The notes below the pieces were generated by a model. The model ran no database searches and was not told where the DNA came from. It saw only the letters and a list, made by a program, of their open reading frames with translations. A DNA stretch of 64,000 nucleotides. Origin: Candidatus Babelota bacterium. GTDB lineage: Bacteria; Babelota; Babeliae; Babelales; Vermiphilaceae. This document shows, one piece after another, positions 60,489-64,000 of this stretch. A program made the translations under genes and the position numbers. The stretch lies in assembly GCA_013286935.1 (NCBI GenBank), contig JABDES010000003.1, positions 1 to 64,000 on the forward strand, in the 5' to 3' direction. Every line of letters starts with the position of its first letter. Position 1 is the stretch's first letter.

Positions 60489-61130
60489 ATGAAAAAGTTG
60501 TTATTCTTCGCTGGATTATTACCTCTATCAAACAGTGTTATCGCCTCTCATGGCCTGAGAGATACTGTTTTTAATGATAGAAATGGGGGCTCTGCAAGCT
60601 ATTCATCCGGTGGCAATTCATTTAGCAATTCCTCATCTATTAGAGATTCGGTATTTCGTGAATCTATTTCTCATGACAAAGATGCCAGTGGGCGCGTAAC
60701 CACCGGCAATAGCAATATTGCAAAATTAGCCACAACGTCTTCATCTACTTCGGCAAGTCGCGAAGCTCAGATAGTCATCTATGCTAAAATGGCAAAAGAG
60801 GCAAATATTACAGAGCCATCTCTATTGGATTATTTCCATCAACATGACAAATCATTGGCATCAAAGACTGAAAAGGTACATGAAGATTCCATTGATACAA
60901 TGTATGAAAAAATACTTATTGAACAAGGAGTTACTGGCACCGTTCTTACGCAAAAAATGCAATCTATTAAAGAAGAACGAGCAAATTATGTAACGGCTTT
61001 AGAACGCGAGTTAAAAGAAAAAAATGCCTCTGAAGCCCGAGCGCATGCTCAAGCGGCAAAGAATGCAGCAAACCGTGCCGAAATAAATAGAATTCACGTT
61101 CAAAATAAGGGTAGAGTTACCAAAAATTAG
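60489..61130 (+). CDS. secreted Ser-rich protein with helical C-terminus
   Basis: Signal MKKLLFFAGLLPLSNSVIA; repeated (L/I)RD(T/S)VF motif; Ser/Asn-rich. Confidence 0.65.
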   Translation: MKKLLFFAGLLPLSNSVIASHGLRDTVFNDRNGGSASYSSGGNSFSNSSSIRDSVFRESISHDKDASGRVTTGNSNIAKLATTSSSTSASREAQIVIYAKMAKEANITEPSLLDYFHQHDKSLASKTEKVHEDSIDTMYEKILIEQGVTGTVLTQKMQSIKEERANYVTALERELKEKNASEARAHAQAAKNAANRAEINRIHVQNKGRVTKN

Positions 61131-61388
61131 GTGGTTGCGTCTCTATACAGGCCTTGTTCCCACTCAACAAGCAATCTAATCCTAGTACGTAAGTTCTGGT
61201 TTATCAAAAAGCCCTAGTAAGGAATAAGTCTAGAGCATAGCTCTTAAATCTTTACATATATCCATTACTCGCCTAAAAACACCCCTCTTTTAAAATTAAT
61301 ATTTTTTGTTGCATTGCATATTTGAAAAGTATTATACTTGTCTTGTATATCAATATCAATTATGTTTGCAACGCAGAAGGAGCATTAT

Positions 61389-62519
61389 ATGAATTTTTCC
61401 TACAAGCTCATTGTCATAATAATTTTATGCACATTGTCACAATGCACTTTGGGGCGCATAGGAAGCACTACAGTATACTTATACAATCCAAATGCATCCG
61501 GAAACTTAGCTGATAAGCTCAATATAGTATTCAAGGGGGTACAAAGTGATGGAAAGCCGCTTGAAGAAAATAAATTTTCGCCAGCAACAGGAGAGCATAT
61601 CGTCATTCAGGGTCCTATTGCCAATTTTTTTACTTCAGGGCTTACATATTCAAAAATAGCAGAATTTCCGAGGATGATGGGGATTGAAAATGGAACCACA
61701 TACACGATAAAAGAAAGTTTATTTTTACCTGCTGTAGGGCAGGTAGACCTCATTCAAAAAGTTCAGGGCACTAAATACGGCAGTAAATTGTTCGTGGGAC
61801 ACTCTGCCCCTGAGCTTGGCCTTCCTGAGCAAGTCTTTGATAATACAGAGTGGCATCAACTTATAATTCAGATTAAAAGCGAAGACGGTCGCTTTGCCGT
61901 GGGTGAATATATAATCAGTTATTGTACCTATTATTTATCAAACTTTGGGCCGCCAATAGCGGTTCAACATCCTGTAGCAGATAGGATTGATCAGGCTAAA
62001 CGAGCGTTTCTGTTTGTTGGCACGCTTGCCAATGCTGCACTTAATATGTACTTAATTAAAAATCCTCAAGTAGGATCACCATACAAAAAATTACGAGAAT
62101 CGGCCGCAAAAGATATAAAGGACTATGAAACTTCTGTGGAAAAGGCATACGAATTTTTAGGATCAAATCCAGGGGATTTGCCAGAAGATATTACAAAAAA
62201 GTATCGAAAAATGGCGCTAACACATCATCCAGATAGGCCTGAAGGGTCTGAAGAAAAGTTTAAAGATTTGAAGGAGGCATATGATATAATTGCAACTCCT
62301 GAAAAACTAGCTGACTATAAAAGCAAATCATTGGGCTTTTTTAAGCCTCTAATAGCCAATACAAAGCTCCAACAGGCTGGAGTTCTATCTTTAACTGCGC
62401 TTCTTTTGTACGCAGTAACGCCTAAAATCTATCCAAATGTTTTATATCGTGTTGATTATAGGCCCTATTCACAAGAAGAAATTGCACAACAATTGGATGA
62501 GAACACGTCAGAACAATAA
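61389..62519 (+). CDS. exported/membrane J-domain protein
   Basis: Signal MNFSYKLIVIIILCTLSQCTLG; J-domain KAYEFLG...ITKKYRKMALTHHPDRPEGSEEKFKDLKEAYDIIATPEKLADY; hydrophobic segments before and after the J-domain. Confidence 0.85.
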   Translation: MNFSYKLIVIIILCTLSQCTLGRIGSTTVYLYNPNASGNLADKLNIVFKGVQSDGKPLEENKFSPATGEHIVIQGPIANFFTSGLTYSKIAEFPRMMGIENGTTYTIKESLFLPAVGQVDLIQKVQGTKYGSKLFVGHSAPELGLPEQVFDNTEWHQLIIQIKSEDGRFAVGEYIISYCTYYLSNFGPPIAVQHPVADRIDQAKRAFLFVGTLANAALNMYLIKNPQVGSPYKKLRESAAKDIKDYETSVEKAYEFLGSNPGDLPEDITKKYRKMALTHHPDRPEGSEEKFKDLKEAYDIIATPEKLADYKSKSLGFFKPLIANTKLQQAGVLSLTALLLYAVTPKIYPNVLYRVDYRPYSQEEIAQQLDENTSEQ

Positions 62520-62539
62520 AGGTAAAAACTATAACGCTG

Positions 62540-64000
62540 TCATGAAACTGTACCATCAATCTGAAGCAATACTGCGTCATCTGCCTCAAATGGTTTTGGC
62601 GCTCTCACCTTGCGACTCTTGTAATATTTCCAACATCCATAGAGAAACACAATGCCACCTATGAGCAATGGTATACGAATGGGATAACGAGTTAATAAGT
62701 AATCATTCACCGGATTTTCATAACATGGATCATTTTCTGATGAGACTAAAATATCGACTATCGAGGTAATATTATTGTCCTGGGCAGGATCAAAAATAGC
62801 GCTGACAACTTCATCATGCCTATCTTCATTTCCATTCAGGCTGCAAAAAATGTCTAGCATAGGATTTCTTAAGAGATTAATAGCTACCTGCCGCACCTTA
62901 TCCGCCACATCTTGATTGCCATTTTTATATAGGATACACATGTCCATAACACATGAAAAAATATCCTTGCCCCATACATTTGGAATATTTATATCAATTT
63001 GTGGATGACGCAATAACCTGCCCATCAATTCAAAATTATAATCACCCAGGGCATTATGCAGAGGTGATCCCTTGCAACCAAGCACTAAATTAACATTTAT
63101 TTCCGGTTGCCGCAGCAGAAATTCCACAGTGGCATGACAATAGTTATGACAATTAATAGCAGCATGAAGAGGATTACAAACAAGTTTTGTACCATGGTAA
63201 TTGACATGCTCTACAGCATTAATATCTGCACCATTTTCAAGAGCGGCTCTTATCTGTGCAATGTCATGCTTTTCTATTGCTATCAAAAGATCCAAGTTGA
63301 GAATACGCTGTGAGGCCGTGGTCATTGTGGTTAAAGCATTGTTGTTTTGTAATTCTCTTTGTTTGGTTTTTTCAATTAATTTACCCAGTCTTTCATCACG
63401 ATATGCATAAAGAAGGGAGGGACATGAATTTTCCCTAGAAATCTTCGCTCCTAAAGCCACCAGCGTGGTGACTGATTTTTCATTGTTTGAGATAACAGCA
63501 TTATATAAGAACGTCCCTCTTGCATTACGCGGAAATTCCTCATCATCCTGCTGAGCATTTATATCAGTTCCCATATTCACACAAAGCCTCGCCAGAGGCG
63601 GATTGTCAGTCTGTATCGCCTGGCATAACAATGTCCGTTTCATGAAAAATGTAAAATCTTTGAGGGGTAAAAGTTGATTGCTATATGGAGCCATTAAGGG
63701 AGAAATTATTCCATGAAATCTCTTGCAAGCAGCGTTGAGTGAGAAAAACTGTCTGATAAAAGCAACACCATGAATAATCGGCATAAAAATAGTGCTTCTT
63801 AATGTACTTTTTCCATCATTAAATTCACTGAGTCGTTTCCTACCCACAGGTTGATATTCATAACAAGGCACATTATGCATAGTACACTGCTGCTCTATAG
63901 TACTCAATTTTAAATTATCTACTGGCGTCGCGAAGTAGTAGTCATCAATTGTTCGCTGGTAACATAAGTCATCGAGCAGTTTAAGCCATTTTTGGGCAAG
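62540..64000 (-). CDS. F-box-like plus ankyrin-repeat protein with C-terminal TM (partial, runs off window end)
   Basis: Listed start 63907 is TTG; the frame is open to 64000 (LAQKWLKLLDDLCYQRTIDDYYFATPVDNLK upstream). Ankyrin ALENGADINAVEHVN; F-box-like FIRQFFSLNAACKRFHGIIS; C-term IPLLIGGIVFLYGCWKYYKSRK. Confidence 0.75.
   Translation of the reverse strand, partial: LAQKWLKLLDDLCYQRTIDDYYFATPVDNLKLSTIEQQCTMHNVPCYEYQPVGRKRLSEFNDGKSTLRSTIFMPIIHGVAFIRQFFSLNAACKRFHGIISPLMAPYSNQLLPLKDFTFFMKRTLLCQAIQTDNPPLARLCVNMGTDINAQQDDEEFPRNARGTFLYNAVISNNEKSVTTLVALGAKISRENSCPSLLYAYRDERLGKLIEKTKQRELQNNNALTTMTTASQRILNLDLLIAIEKHDIAQIRAALENGADINAVEHVNYHGTKLVCNPLHAAINCHNYCHATVEFLLRQPEINVNLVLGCKGSPLHNALGDYNFELMGRLLRHPQIDINIPNVWGKDIFSCVMDMCILYKNGNQDVADKVRQVAINLLRNPMLDIFCSLNGNEDRHDEVVSAIFDPAQDNNITSIVDILVSSENDPCYENPVNDYLLTRYPIRIPLLIGGIVFLYGCWKYYKSRKVRAPKPFEADDAVLLQIDGTVS

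Overview
64 kb AT-rich bacterial chromosomal window. Gene content (reduced housekeeping set interleaved with many signal-peptide proteins, ankyrin-repeat proteins and an F-box-like/ankyrin ORF) resembles an intracellular or host-associated bacterium. Candidatus Dependentiae (TM6) is my best guess, inferred from content and not proven. Recognisable genes: tRNA-Gly(GCC), khpB/jag, mnmE, an MGDG-synthase-like glycosyltransferase, rng, gatB, a DUF721/DciA-like gene, rnpB (RNase P RNA), pcrA/uvrD, trpS (frameshifted), glmM, a DUF502 gene, a GT4-like glycosyltransferase next to an AsnB-like gene, rsmA, tRNA-Ser(CGA), glmU, sbcD, two PPIase/SurA-like genes, comF-like, lspA, pheT, an MscS/MscK-like channel and nth. 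No CRISPR array, transposase, prophage or rRNA operon was seen. Most notable: (1) many otherwise unrelated exported proteins, often in tandem paralog clusters, end in a hydrophobic helix followed by an aromatic/basic motif such as GAYKYYQYRKKK, a candidate undescribed anchor or sorting signal; (2) a 7TM-anchored regulator with a degenerate sigma-54-type AAA+ domain (Walker A, Walker B and GAFTGA unrecognisable) and a Fis-like HTH; (3) two genes, including trpS, disrupted by one extra A in an A8 tract, pointing to polymerase slippage or assembly error; (4) an exported or membrane J-domain protein and an F-box-like/ankyrin ORF; (5) a 37-aa membrane microprotein upstream of nth missed by the ORF track; (6) repeat elements upstream of secreted-protein genes.
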